Source of the DNA: Acephala macrosclerotiorum
Taxonomy: Eukaryota > Ascomycota > Leotiomycetes > Helotiales > Mollisiaceae
Length of the DNA stretch: 64,000 bases
Direction of reading: 5' to 3'
NCBI GenBank assembly: GCA_014904845.1
Contig: MU119218.1
Span: 244,774 to 308,773, forward strand
The position numbers and the translations under genes were made by a program. Below the pieces are notes generated by a model, which was given only the letters and a program-made list of their open reading frames with translations, was not told where the DNA came from and made no database searches. Below, in pieces: positions 37,253 to 49,656 of the stretch; the first letter of the stretch is position 1; each line of letters starts with the position of its first letter.

Positions 37253-39704
37253 TTATATGACTCGAGGTATTGAGTTGGGAATGTTCTCCAGGTCTTCGTA
37301 GATGAGTGTGAACTCCCGCTACATACAGTCAGTAACCAAACCCAAGCATCATTCGACCAGAACCACTTACACGTTCCCGGTGCCACTGCTTGATGTCGAA
37401 AAAGATGTAGTAACCCCGCTCTGTACCGTTGCCCAGAGGTTGTGGAACCATCAAGTCGTCCTTGGTCAACCACAGTTGCAACTTCTTGTGATAGCGCCAA
37501 TTGCGGCTGTGGCTACAAAGAAATCGTAATTAGCATGTGATGCATAGCCAAGATTTCAAATTAATATGCGTACAGTTCTTGAGCAGCCATCACTTGTTGC
37601 ATGTCTCCAGGATTACTGTAGAACATGAAGATCAATGCCTCGTCGTTGAAATTAGACATCTTGCTCTCCAGTGTTGCGACATTGCCAACAGTATAGCATT
37701 CGGGTAACGTGAAGCGAGGGACAGCAGGACGGGGAGGCTCATTATCGAAGAGGGAGAAGATTTGATTTGAGAAGGGTCTGCAAGTTGTTAGCATATGGCT
37801 TAGGATTGTTCTCGGAGTCCAGCGTACTCAGTGGAGGCCAAATCAAAGCCAAGAGCACTCAGATCAGCACCAGTGACGAGGGCAGCGTAGTCGGGATAGT
37901 TTCTCATCATGAAAGAGAAGCCTTTCAAGCCCCACTTGTCTATCTCGCTCATGTCTGCCAAAGGATCCTCGATCTCCGGTCCAGACTCCTCAGCGTTGGC
38001 TTGAGACGAGCTGGTGCTGGGGTTCGCGGGTTGTGCCCGTGGACCTGCAGCTTCAGATTGCTGGGGAGGGCCGTCTTGTCTCGCCATGGTCGGCGGTTGT
38101 GTTGAATTGCCTTCTGGTTGAGATTGTGCCATCGAGGAACCAAATTGCGTATGAGAAAAACCCTAGATGATCAGGTTAAACAAAGAACAGCCTTACGGAT
38201 ATGATTCACATACAACCGGCTCATTATCGGTATTTCCCGTCGGACGACCTCCTTCTATTGGTGATCTTGAATTTGATACGGCTAGACCCTAGTTAGCGAA
38301 CGCCGTAGAAGGGAGCTATTCAGAAAAGGAGCTATTCACAAACCTGACAAACTTCCAGGAGAAGCAACTCTGTTCGCTGCAGCAACTCGGCTGCTACCTG
38401 AAAGCGCGTTTAAGAGACCATTGTTGCGATTTGGTTGCGGAGGGTTTCCAGATCCGAAGCCCAGTCCATTAGACTGTGCGCCGAATCCAGCATTTTGCAT
38501 GAGAGTTGAGTTTCGGTCTTGACCAATATCTCCATTAACATTGCGGTTCAGAGGAGGGAAATCATCAACACTGTTGGGCTGCGAAGACTGGCCAACAGCG
38601 TTTTGACTGCCAAATCGAAACCCACCTTGGCTTGGAAGTTGTGACGATGAGCCAAAGAGGTCATCTTGCTGCTGCTGCTGGGAGACAAGCGAAGGTTGCT
38701 GTAATCGCATATTTCCTGGCTGGCCTAAATTTCGAGTGCCAGAGGCAGCCCAAGTGGACTGGCTCGGCTGAGGTTGATTATTCGATAACGAGGGAAATTC
38801 TCTGAACGGAATGAGCCGAGTTAGCATTTGTCTCACGGCATTGAAGCCGTCCCATGGTGGGAGTACCATGGCTGTGTTTCAATGTTGATGACGACTTGTG
38901 GAGAAGAGCACTCACGAAAGATCCAGAGGCGTTTGTGGCTGCGAGGATCCTCCAATAGTCTGCGCGAAGCTAGTCATAGGGCCGTTATTCGCACGTCGAT
39001 TTTCGAGTCCTGCGCTACCCATTGGTATGCCCCCGCCAAAAGCCCATGTTGACCCATTACTTGCTGAGAACGCGCGAATATTGTCAGCATATGATTCCCT
39101 CAAGAAAATTATGCCAATTGGTCACAAGGCAGCCGTACCCATCTTCCCAGAGGGCGGCAATCGACTGGAGACGCTCCTGTTCTGGGGAATTTGTTGCTGG
39201 CCAGGGAAGCCATTTGGCAGGCCACGCAAGGACTGAGGTCCGACAACTTTAGCATACGAGTCAGCTTGAGTTTTCTGAGGTATTGCAAATATCTTTCAAA
39301 CGCGAAGCACAACGCATGGGGCAGAGGATGAAGCGAAGCAGAGATAAGAGGCCAGCGAGCAATCCGCACATTCTCGTGGTACAAGAAGCAGGGTTTGTGC
39401 CAAAGGAAGGTCCATGCATATGTCTTTCCACAACTCTATAAAGAGTCTTTCAACAAGCAAGGTCGCGTGCCTTTGGCAGCAGGCTATGGTGTCTGTCATC
39501 AACAGTTCCCCCATTGACTCCCTGGAGAAGTAGCTGTGCTGGCCTCCGCAGATGTGGTCGACATCCCATCAATATCTCAGGACCATTGGTAGCAATACGC
39601 GACATTGCCAACAGTAAACCAAGCAGTTCCTCCTTCCAGGTCCAAGTGTAGCGGGGCTGTTTGTGGGGAAGAAGAAGTATTCAAACGCATACCTGGCCGG
39701 TTCA
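37253..39704 (-). CDS. not2: CCR4-NOT complex subunit Not2
   Basis: NOT2 subunit of CCR4-NOT, which drives mRNA deadenylation and also acts in transcription; it pairs with Not3/5 through the NOT-box. Nine exons: 39692-39704, 39139-39246, 38916-39063, 38344-38801, 38214-38281, 37828-38162, 37574-37777, 37371-37512, 37253-37318; 513 aa. The first coding exon is only 13 nt (MNRP plus one base), then PQSLRGLPNGFPGQQQ. The low-complexity Gln/Asn/Ser-rich N-terminus has TWAFGGGIPMGSAGL, TPLDLS joined to EFPSLSNNQPQPSQSTW, and an SPIEGGRPTGNTDNEP block. The C-terminal NOT box starts at SNQIFSLFDNEPPRPAVP, with LPECYTVGNV, ESKMSNFNDEALIFMFYSNP, NWRYHKKLQLWLTKDD and RGYYIFFDIKQWHRER, ending ENIPNSIPRVI. 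All junctions keep frame. Some N-terminal junctions use less ideal signals, so exact linker residues may differ slightly. Confidence 0.9.
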
Positions 39705-40617
39705 TTGTGGTTTCTGCTCGTTGTGATAAGGCAGAGATACCTCGAAGTATGGCGACAGAGGAGAGTATCGTACGGGTCTGCGGGGACGTTCTGGTGTGGA
39801 ATTGTTACTCGTCGTCGTTGAGGTCGTAGGTTGGCGGAGCATTTCAAGAGCTGCTGCAGCCAGTCTCCTTAGCGCTTCCCCACCCAATCAGGCCCATTGC
39901 GGAATAGCAACAAGCCTCATTATTGCACCGCCACATCTAAAAAGTACAAACTAATACTTTTTACAAACAGCCTACAGAAGATGTTTTTGCGGCTTTGCTG
40001 TTGGAAAATGTTCTCTCAAGTCAGGCATACAGATGAAGCGTTGGAAACTTGGAGATGAACAACCCAGGGGTAAAGGGTAGTAGTCTCTTTGAGCGTTGCG
40101 AAGGTTATTACATGCGCATCATATTCTCTCATTTTGTTCATTACTGTACTAGGATATTTTGTGGTTCATGATACATTTCATAAATATGCGGAAGAATCTC
40201 TTGCCCACCGCTTTAATTTTTTGTACTGGGCTTCTGGAATCAAGTGCAGACGCCCGCCACCAGTCTCAATCGTACTCATACAAGATCAAATCATTTCCGC
40301 CCCCAATGTTAGAAAGCTTCCATGTAGCTATCTTTACCATAACTCCGTATCGTTTACTCTGCTCGAAAACCGGTTCGAAATTAGATGGGGAGACATCCTG
40401 TTGAGTATTTATGCTCTGATACGATATCCAGAACTTTAGAGCCCTAAGCTTGACTCCCATTGACTCAAGGGCAGTGTCCTGGCCTCCGCAGCTTTGTACC
40501 CGAGAGGTCTGTTTCGAGTTTTGTTGAGAAATTGTGGCAGAATTTTGATGCATAGTTCAGTGTGTTCGTGATATGCCAAGTTTATTGCTGGCCAAAACAA
40601 CGTTGTGGGTCGAAGGC
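39705..40617. promoter_or_regulatory. Intergenic upstream of not2
   Basis: About 900 bases between the not2 start and the 3' end of the Zn2Cys6 gene, both minus; it includes the not2 promoter. The 116-codon frame at 40089-40439 has no recognised product. Confidence 0.5.
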
Positions 40618-43119
40618 TTATGAATAGTCGTCCGGCCTAGGAAAATCATAAGAACCTCCACTTTGGCCCCAGAAGCCTGAGCCCTCGTCAAATCCAAGTC
40701 CATATGTATCACCCTGTCCCATCTCTTGCATGGGGTCATGCGTCATATAAGCCTCCTGACTACCGGTAGGTGCAACGGCGATGTTGGGCGACACTGTTTT
40801 ATCAAGGGTTGGCGGAATGCTGGATTTTCCATCGTCAAGTTTCAAGTTTGCAAAAATGGCCTTCATGTCTCGCAGGTCCTCTGCCGGCATGTCCTTTGCT
40901 GGAGAAGTGCGCTCCTCGACGAATTTGCGGATCGAACGAATAATTGGCGGGTAGGCTTCATTATTGGGAAGCCACCAGTTCATGCAGGATCGGTCTCGGA
41001 AAAGATCGGCCATCTTTGTTCGGAAGGTGTATGGGTAGATGTATCTATTCAGAAAGATTAGTTGAGTATATCTCTACTCCAGTCGCTGGTACTTTACCCA
41101 TTAGACTCGATCGTTGCAAGTTTGCGACGAGCCCACATTGAATGTGTTTTATCTCTTGGTAGAAACAAGCATGCGATTCCAAGACTGGCTTGACAGGCTA
41201 AGATGGTCCCAGGAGGACTATGTGGCCAGAATTCAAGGGCTTCGTATAGCTGACAAGATGCATAAGCTATCATCTCAAGCTCGGCACTTGGTTGCGTCTG
41301 TAGAGTCAAGGCTGTCTGATACTTATGCATCAGATCGATGGAGTACCAGTCGATGATTGCCACATTCATCACCCAAAGGGGACCACTGTAAATAGTGCCA
41401 GGTATATAAGGGTCGACGATATCATCGGGGTCAACAGGGCGGGCCCCAGAAAAATCGGTCACTAGATACCGGCTGTCTTGGAGAGCAGGGTCCATTTTGC
41501 TTTTCCACTCTCTTATTCTTCTTCCGATGGCTTCGTTCTCCGTGAGGAATTGATCATGCGAGATTTCGCCTTTTCCTTTCTTGGCGAAAAGAAGGGACAT
41601 GTCCGTTGCGACGAGACGGTGTTGTGCAATTGCGAGTTCGATCTTCCAGTCCAATGCTTCTGGCTCTTTCCTGCTCTGCTGTCGGAAAAATTCATAGGCA
41701 TACGAGAACCATTCCCTTGATAAAACAGTCTCAAATCCTGCCATCAATCCCGCAAAGACATCAAACCGCATGTACCACCCAAGAATCAGTCGGGTCATGC
41801 CATCTTGCATTACCGTCTCAGGAGTATACAATTCCGTCAGCATCTCGTATGCTGCTTTTTGATGGCCAAGTAGATTGATCCAGTCACCTAGGAACTCCTA
41901 CAAATTATAAGCTCATTTCTTCCTTCAAGCAAGGCTCGATCTCTCACCTCAATGGTGGCCAGTTGTAGTATAGCAAGAATCATGGCGTCGGTGTGTCTTT
42001 CACCTTTCTTCAACGCATGTAGTAGCAAGGACACAGATTTGTTGTAGTATTCCAGGAAGTCGTAGATCTTGCCTGCCGGGTTGTGTAAAGTTCGCTGGAA
42101 TGCGGCGAAGCCAACGACTGCATAAAGAAGCGGCTCGTTCCTGAGTGCGGCATCCAGAAATCTGGTTCGCAAGAAGTTCTCCGAGTCAAACTTTAAGGAG
42201 TAATGCAGGTGGGTAACGTTCTCGTAGAAGTAGGCCAAGTAGAACTGGAGGTCCGGCGGAAGATGTGACCAGTCGCTCCTCAAGTCACCGTGAGCCGTAG
42301 GCACAGAGCCACCTAGCTTCGCAAGTCTCGCATGCGCAATAGATTGGTATGCCGAGTAGCCAACAGATCCTTCCGTTGAAGGCGTCGGCGATGCTCCTTT
42401 ATCTTGCACGAGGGAAGGAGTTTCCGAGTCTTGTCGGGATGCGCTTTTCTGGCCGCTTGTGGCCTGGCTGGTGGCGCTTCGTTGAGCTTGCTTCGAGCCT
42501 CCAAGCGAATCGCGTTGGCCGTCGAGACCTTCGTCTTCGTCAGGTATTACCTCCAGCCGCTCTGAACCAACATCCTCGCGTTCATCCGATGATGAGCCAG
42601 GGCTGTCAAGATTTGCTGGTTGATTCTTGGATGATATACTGGCTGAGGCCTTGGAAGTTGGTATTTCCGGGTAGACACATTCGCGACCACCTTTTCTGCA
42701 TCCTGTTGGAGGTTAAATCAGGGTCATCATGTCACTTGAAGATTCAATGCTTACTCTCGCAAATGGGATGGGCTTCGTCACACTACAGATCTTGTCAGTC
42801 CAATCTCTAAGGCCGGGAAATTGTTAGAACTTGCCTTGACCCTTCGACTTCTACAAGTATAGCATCCAGACCTGGTCCGTCGGTGTTTGGTATGGTCGGA
42901 GCCTTGATTCGACTTGCGTCGATTGCGATTAGGTTTGGGTGCAATCATTGTGGGATCTTGTACTCCAAAAAGATAGTTCAAGTTTGCATATGAACTTGCG
43001 GAACTTGGCACTTGTAACTGCGAAGGGTCCCAGTGGGCCGAACTGCCGAATGATGCCACTCGTTGACCAGAGCTAGTCTGGAGTCTTCCTGTCAATTCCA
43101 CAGAGTTATGACTTGTCAT
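40618..43119 (-). CDS. Zn2Cys6 transcription factor with fungal_trans_2-type domain
   Basis: Fungal binuclear zinc cluster regulator, expected to bind CGG-type sites; target pathway unknown (S. pombe moc3 has a similar layout). Exons are 42835-43119, 42755-42782, 41948-42702, 41098-41897 and 40618-41044, 764 aa. The zinc cluster is C86-x2-C89-x6-C96-x6-C103-x2-C106-x6-C113, read as SGCYTCRSRRVK, then CDEAHPICE, then RCRKGGRECVYPE across three exons. The first intron (42783-42834) starts GCAAGT, a GC-AG intron exactly after RRVK; exon 2 is only 28 nt. A Ser-rich linker leads to the regulatory domain (SDWSHLPPDLQFYLAYFYEN, LLYAVVGFAAFQRTLHNP, AILQLATIE, HQKAAYEMLTELYTPET, IYSGPLWVMNVAIIDWYSID). 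The end is acidic with GQGDTYGLGFDEGSGFWG, a possible activation region. The frame is intact. Confidence 0.9.
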
Positions 43120-46100
43120 GGCGACCCATCAAGGGGCAAAAAGGTGTTTTGTGCCAAGTAACGAACGTTGTGACGGCGAGATGCAAAATGTTTCGACCTC
43201 TCAAGGTCTGGATAATCTTGGAGATGTGATATTCGCACTTCCTAGTTGCACGTACCAGGCCCCACTACCAACAAGGAACCAGATTTCGGGCAGCTCCCGG
43301 GCCGTTGAATCTGGGATTCCAAGAGCAAGTGCAGACGAGACTAAGAAACACAAAATATGGATAGTGCTTTAGGCAGTGCAAGGTATCAGCCAGCGAACCC
43401 TGTGGTTGCAAGACCCTGCTCTTCCGTACTAGTGACTGGAGGTTGGTCCTGTTGGCCGAATAATGTGTTGAGCAGCACCCCCCCGCTGAAAACCAAATAC
43501 TTTACTCCAGTAATCTCTGAGCTTATCGGGCGTTAGTGCTTGGTGACAATACCTAGTGGAGCTTAACGCTCAAGAAAGGTGGTCCGTAGTCTATAGAGCT
43601 CCTCGTAGCTTTGCAGGGGAGATATTAGGTCCCAAAGTTCGCTGTATGCTCTCCGGAGAATTTCGTAAGGAACACTGCCGATTCCTTCCAGATCGAGGTT
43701 CTTTTTGATAGTTCTATGATCTGACGATGGGATTGTTATTGACTAGGGATTGTACAGAGGAAAGTGGGATAGTGAAGGGCCAACCCTAGCAAACTAGCTG
43801 GTCAGGGATCGGTCGTAGACAACCTCAGTATGGAAGGTCTTCGAGTCATGGGACTGTCAATACTGCAGCCTCAAACGCGGTCCTAGATGGCCAAGTCGTG
43901 CTGGCTATCAAAATCCTCAACGAACAAGATGGTGATCTCTCCCCTCCTCCTTCGGGATGTGCGCCCGGAGCGGTAGTTCAGCCAAACTGCCAGCAAACGT
44001 TGTCCGCTTTTGTGGCGTCAGGAACACGGTAGAAGGAGATTAGATCCTCGACGGTAACAATGGCCCGAGGAAGAGATGATGTGATCCCCGTTTTATTAAT
44101 TCAGAACTGGAGAGAAGTTGACATGCCTTGCCGAGACCAAGTGCCAGGGCCCGGATCGATGGGTTGGACGTTGAATTTTGAAAGGAATTGATAAGAGGAG
44201 ATGGAGGGATATTGACGAGGGTCATATGCAAAATCTAACGTGAGTGGATACCGCGTCCATAAGGCACCAGGAATTCAACGGAGGAAGCGCTTGTCTGTGC
44301 AGATGGCGGCAAGGTCCAGGGAGCTAGCCAAGTCAGTGCTCAGTGATCAGCATTTTCAGACGTTCTCAACCTTCCGTGCAGAGTTGAGACCCGTCAGCCC
44401 CAGCCAGAACTAATCCACTACGAGTCTGTTGTCAGACCTACACTTCAGACTACGACCAGACAAAACGCAAAGTCTCAGCGCCATGATAACGCCTCCCATG
44501 CACCACGCTCACTCAGACTTGCTCGAAGGCCATTTCACAAAGAGCCAGATGAGAGAAAGGGCCAAAATCTCCGTCACTAGCTGCGAAGGACAGGGCGCTA
44601 TGCTCATATCGTCACACCGTGCAGTACCTCGAGCAAATCGGCCCAAGCTGGTAACGCGACAACTAGGATAGTTGATCGCACGCAGTTAGATGGCTTCCAA
44701 GGTGCACATTAGATCTTAAAAGGCGGAATATAGGGCTACTCCCGGCCCAAGACGCGGGCCTGGTTCATGATCTGAGTAGAATGTGCAGGGAGACCTAGGG
44801 AAAAACAGGAGAGGGCATACAAGCATCCCGAATTGGGAACGGGCTGATATTAGCACAGCCAAATCCATCCGGTTCGCAGGATGGATGTGAGTAGTCGCTG
44901 TAACCATCGCCCTTGTTAAGAAGAGTTTCGAACATTCAATGGTTCCGGGAACCTGCAGCGTTCCCTTCCTAGAATCCCAGATCGAACGCATAATTCATCC
45001 GCAAGCAGTCTCGTCCAGCCCTACATACCCTGCAGCACTCAGGAGAAATTGCAGCCAGGTACTCTGTATCCAACTTTTAGCCACAGAGATGTGCCGAGGA
45101 GTGCACTTTGAACAGCGACATGGCGGCAAATTATAAGTTTACCCTCGTGCGAGGAACAAAATGAATCTTCAACAGTGTCGGGGCAGAATACAAAAATGGA
45201 AGTATCACCGCGGTCGACGACCCTAATATAAGAAGGGGGGGCGGCAGCGAAGAGCAATTAGGGGTAAAGATCAACCCTTGACGTTTCTAGACTCATATGA
45301 TGACATTTGCGAGGCGGCCCGATAAGTAGCTTCGATGTCCATTGCCAGAATGGCGGGACAATCGACCGATCTTTGCACCTGCTGCTGCGGGCTATACGGT
45401 AGGATCTTATACTGAGAATGCTAAAGGGTGCAGGCAGAATTCGACCGGCCCGATATATTCGAGATTATATTGAACAACACAACCAACCAGATCTTTCCGT
45501 GGCGCTTTCGAACGTCTATTCCAATATTCGAGAACATCAAGGGCCGGCTGACCCTAAGAAGGGAATTTATACAGAGCAGAGTTAAAACGGTTCTTAGCTC
45601 TAAGAACGGACGACGTTGGTGGGATGGTTCCGGTGCCAAGACTTCACTGTGCATGTGAACCTTCCCGCTATGCACCAGTACGCAAACCGCCTCTGTTAGC
45701 GTCTCTCTCTCGCGCGCGCGTTTGGGGCTGGTCTCTCTTGTGTTCAGTTTAAGTTACCATACTGGATGCTTCCACTCCCAGCGTCCCGTTTCCTACATCG
45801 GTGCGGCCACTGCAAGTTCATGCCGTTTGCCTTTTCAGACGCTTCGTCCACTGAGATCATTCCGAACGCCACGCACGGATATATGGATGAAAAAATCGCA
45901 TGGTGCGCTTGTGTTGGCTAGCGTACTTGTGCGCGGTCCCTCTAATCTTAAGGTCTGGTTGGAACCTTCCCATGAGAACAAAGTTCACCTAGAAGCTCTG
46001 CACGGGATGGATAGACGCCACTTGCGCTTCTCATGCCGCTGTCCATATCTGACAACCGTTTGGGGATCTGACGTACAGTCGACTAAGCGTTCTCTGGGAA

Positions 46101-48813
46101 GCGATGCGAGGAGGGTGAAAAAGTCAGCAGCGACTTGCATCTACAACCTGCAAAGCACGTGGATTGATCACAATGCCTTTCGAATTCGGCACTGGCGTCC
46201 TCTCCTACACAACATTGCGACAACCTTTTGTGTCTCTCAGCTGATGAATAAGGCTGAAACTCGATACAAAGCTCAGACTTTGTGCAACAAGTGGCTGAGA
46301 CAGATCACTATCACATCACAACGAGGGCAACTCGACCAGATATCAGATATCCGGACTCCGAAGCTCATAGCGCCACACAAGCAGACTTCGGTACATACGT
46401 GCATATGACAATTGTTGGTCCAAGCCACAAAAGCTCCAAGGTTTTCATCTCAAGCGTTACTTTTGGTGGGGTACGATGGTATCGCGCTTCACCAGACGCT
46501 AGGACTTTCCAAACAGCCTGAATGCTGATCTTTTGGCCTTCCCTCTTACGATTTGCGTTTTCGACTAGTAGAGTTGGCTGATCAAACAGACGTGCTAAAT
46601 CTAATATTTCTCCTCTTTTTCCACTCGATCAAGGTGTGTTTCTCATCAATCCATGTCAACTGCCGTTACAGATGGCCAGGTCATGGGCAGTCTTTTGCTT
46701 TATTTGGAGTTTTGCTCATATATCTGATCATTTCACCTATAGTTCAGGCCATCGGTCATCAACAGCGATGATACTCGTAGCGAATTATTTGTTTGCAGTT
46801 TAGCGCCGATTGACGAGACGTCCTGCATAGTTGCGATCTGATCCAAGATTTGATGTTGCGTAAGCAGCACAGACTTTCATACATTCCTGCTCTCTTGGTT
46901 GCAATTATGCCGTTTCTTCAAAACACTCGCTCACAGTTGACTGCAAGATCGATTGAAACTCTGCCTAAGACTGGGAAGCTCAACGAGTGGTGATTTTCTC
47001 AAAACCTCAGCATGGCTTATGAATACTTCAGTTTCCAGAGAATTGATCCTGGGCAACTTCTACCGGTTTTGTAGTGGAATGGAACTAGCGCCCGGAAAGC
47101 CGGCAGTCTGGCATGAACCGGATCGACACCTTCGGTATTAACTGCAGGTCAATCGTTGCTGCATTTGCGAAGACTCGTCTACCACACGTTCACTCTGTGT
47201 TCGGTCAACAGTGTCTTGTATGATGCTAGGATACACTCCCCAGCCGATCAAGAAGGTGTTCCTTCTAGTGCAATTCAAAGGACAAACATGCAAATGTATC
47301 GAATCTGACTCAAATAGGAAGCTTGGTCTCAGAGAACGTTCGGCACCGAAGAAGTCAACCTTGTATTGAAGTGCGGACATATATCCGTTCTAGCAGGCTG
47401 CAAGATGAGACCATTCGGAGTAGGTGCCTTGATCGAGCTTAAACAATGGTTTCTCCTAGCCTCAAAACTGCCTACCTCCTATAAAACTTGCATTTTCATT
47501 TAATCATTCGTTTTAAGACTTTCAGACAAGTATTACTTATTAAAGCTTCCAACTTCATCTCATCATTCTAATATTCCCGTGATATCGACCAACGTCACCT
47601 CACAACTTCTCATTCCGGAGCCCGCCAAATCCCTCATACTCTTCTGACAACAAACGGCTATAGTTCGGAACACCTCAATTACCTCAAAATTGACTTTCTC
47701 ACAGCTAGCATGCTGCGGATCACAGGACATTCACGATCTACAAATATTAACAAGGGTCCTTGTCTCCCGATGACCATATAGTTCTTGGCTTCCTTGTTCC
47801 TTGTTCACATTCGCCAACACTTTCCCTGTCTTCGGGGATAACGGCTTCGTTATGCACGGGGTTTTTGATTGGGATTTTATGCCTCGGTCGGAGGATGTGA
47901 ACTCTTTGCGAAGGCGAAATGTAATTTTAGCTTCGCGAACGGAAAGATGTTCCCGGAATATTGAAAAGTTTGAAGCATTGTTATAGCGCAAGTATCAAGA
48001 TGACAAGAAACTCAATTCCCAAGTTCGGGTTAGTTTTTAAGAAAGTAATTGAGAATGTACAATTTCAGTGCAAAAAACATTGATGAGAAGAACGGATTGG
48101 TAAGTTGACCTATTTTCAGCCCAAAATTATGATAACTATCTGTCTGAAAACTTTCAAGTTGTTTCGGGCAACATATATCGATGTTGAACCATCACTTCTT
48201 TTTGATATAGAAGCAGATAATCGTGCCTTTACCACAAACCATTGATGGACTTCATAGAGTTGTAATGTCAGATCTAACATGAAGTTCAAGACCACTTGAA
48301 AGCAGCTCAAATTTGAAGGGCATCACGTGAAGTGCATTTGCACGTTACACTCCGCAGGCGTATACATTATCTCCAGTAGCAATTGAAATATCCCATAAAA
48401 ACGAAGTTAATGAACATATTATTTGCAGATACAATAGCTAGCCACGAAATTCTGGTGCAGTATACGTCCTAAGGTAGCCGTTATCCACGTGACCATCTCA
48501 TATTATGAAAGGTTTTTGCAATACGGCAGAGACTAAATGAGAAATATATCATGATTTCAATGATATCTGCAAGCAGTTGAACACATATTGCCAACACAAT
48601 AAACAAAAGAAAGAAAGGAAATCCAAGTAGCAACCCCGACCAAAAGCGGGAAGGCGCATGTCAGCACGGAAGCGAAACCCCAACCTCCTCACTTCAACAA
48701 ACAATTCTCATCCCTCTCAAACCTCCCAAAACCACCCACGAACTTTCCAACTCGAGCAAAGATCCCAACCCCTCTTTGTTCGCCACCATCCGTGCCGACC
48801 GAGAAAGAACGAT
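43120..48813. other. 5.7-kb gene-poor region
   Basis: I see no supportable gene here. The longest open frame (45722-46408, 228 codons) lacks an ATG start and has no family pattern. It contains a short (TC)n(GC)n run at about 45703-45720. At 47480 a TATAAAA box is followed by a CA/CT-rich stretch like a fungal leader and then an ATG at 47710 that opens only 23 codons. The first part should hold the promoter of the Zn2Cys6 gene. No transposase, reverse transcriptase or long terminal repeat was recognised. Confidence 0.5.
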
Positions 48814-49656
48814 TCAGAGGGAACGAGGTTCCTCGATACCAGCTGCTCGTTGCAGGAAGGAGTTTTCGGACACGGTCGACGATTCCTTTCTTCCAGCTAG
48901 TGTAGGCGTGGAAGGAGAGCTCTGCATGTGGGTTTGAACTCGCTCGGACAGAGAACGTGCTGGTAGGGTTTGTTTGCGAGTGGAATTGGTGGTTCGAGAG
49001 CTACCGGATGAAAGCCTGGGCAGCGTGTTCGGCTCTGGAACTGTTGAGCGGATTTGCTCATATTCGGGTTGAACTTTGACTTTCACCGCGTTTTCAGTGT
49101 CGCAATCTGGACCTTTTCCATTCTTCCGATTTGTGTCCAACTCGATGTCTAAGTTAGCCGAGGGCAAGGCAACACTGGGAGCTTGACTGCGTGCTACTTG
49201 ATGCTCTGAGAATGGTGGAGTGGGAGGTGTCGGTCCAATCCACTCCTCGGCGTTGCCAACAAGATTAAACTGAAAAACTCGCTTCTCTGCTTGGCTGTAC
49301 TTGGACAAGGAGCAGAGATCAGTGTCTCTCGGAACTGATGGCTGCTCTTCTCCGTCCAAGAGCGCTTTCAGACGCATGATGGATCTGGCGTACTCGTTTT
49401 CGCGATCCCAGTAATTAGAACTTTTGCCTTGTTGATTCTTGTACATATGTTCGAGATCGGATGGTCGGGGATCTTTATCGTCTGTGAAGTTATCGACGAT
49501 GGAGCCTTTGCTTGAATCAATTCGGTTGTCTTGCTCTTCGATGCGCTCGTTCATGACTTGGAGGATTTCGAGGATTTCGAGAAGTATCGGGCTCTCTGCG
49601 ACATTTCTCTTCGATACTCCGTCTATATTAGGAGCTCGTGTAATGTGAATGTTCAT
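48814..49656 (-). CDS. Hypothetical disordered protein
   Basis: An intronless frame of 280 aa from ATG 49656 (MNIHITRAPNIDGVSKRN). I do not recognise it. It begins with a short predicted helix (ESPILLEILEILQVMNERIE) that could be a coiled coil, then becomes polar and disordered: NQQGKSSNYWDRENEYARSI, a Pro-rich GPTPPTPPFSEHQ and a Ser/Thr-rich tail (RLSSGSSRTTNSTRKQTLPA, SSPSTPTLAGRK). No signal peptide, membrane helix or enzyme motif is visible. The lone gene lies inside a gene-poor stretch. Its length without stops and protein-like composition support it, but further exons upstream are possible. Confidence 0.5.
   Translation of the reverse strand: MNIHITRAPNIDGVSKRNVAESPILLEILEILQVMNERIEEQDNRIDSSKGSIVDNFTDDKDPRPSDLEHMYKNQQGKSSNYWDRENEYARSIMRLKALLDGEEQPSVPRDTDLCSLSKYSQAEKRVFQFNLVGNAEEWIGPTPPTPPFSEHQVARSQAPSVALPSANLDIELDTNRKNGKGPDCDTENAVKVKVQPEYEQIRSTVPEPNTLPRLSSGSSRTTNSTRKQTLPARSLSERVQTHMQSSPSTPTLAGRKESSTVSENSFLQRAAGIEEPRSL

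Noticed and set aside
45722..46408. 228-codon open frame in the gene-poor region
   Set aside because: No ATG near its start, composition not protein-like, no motif or splice structure supporting it.
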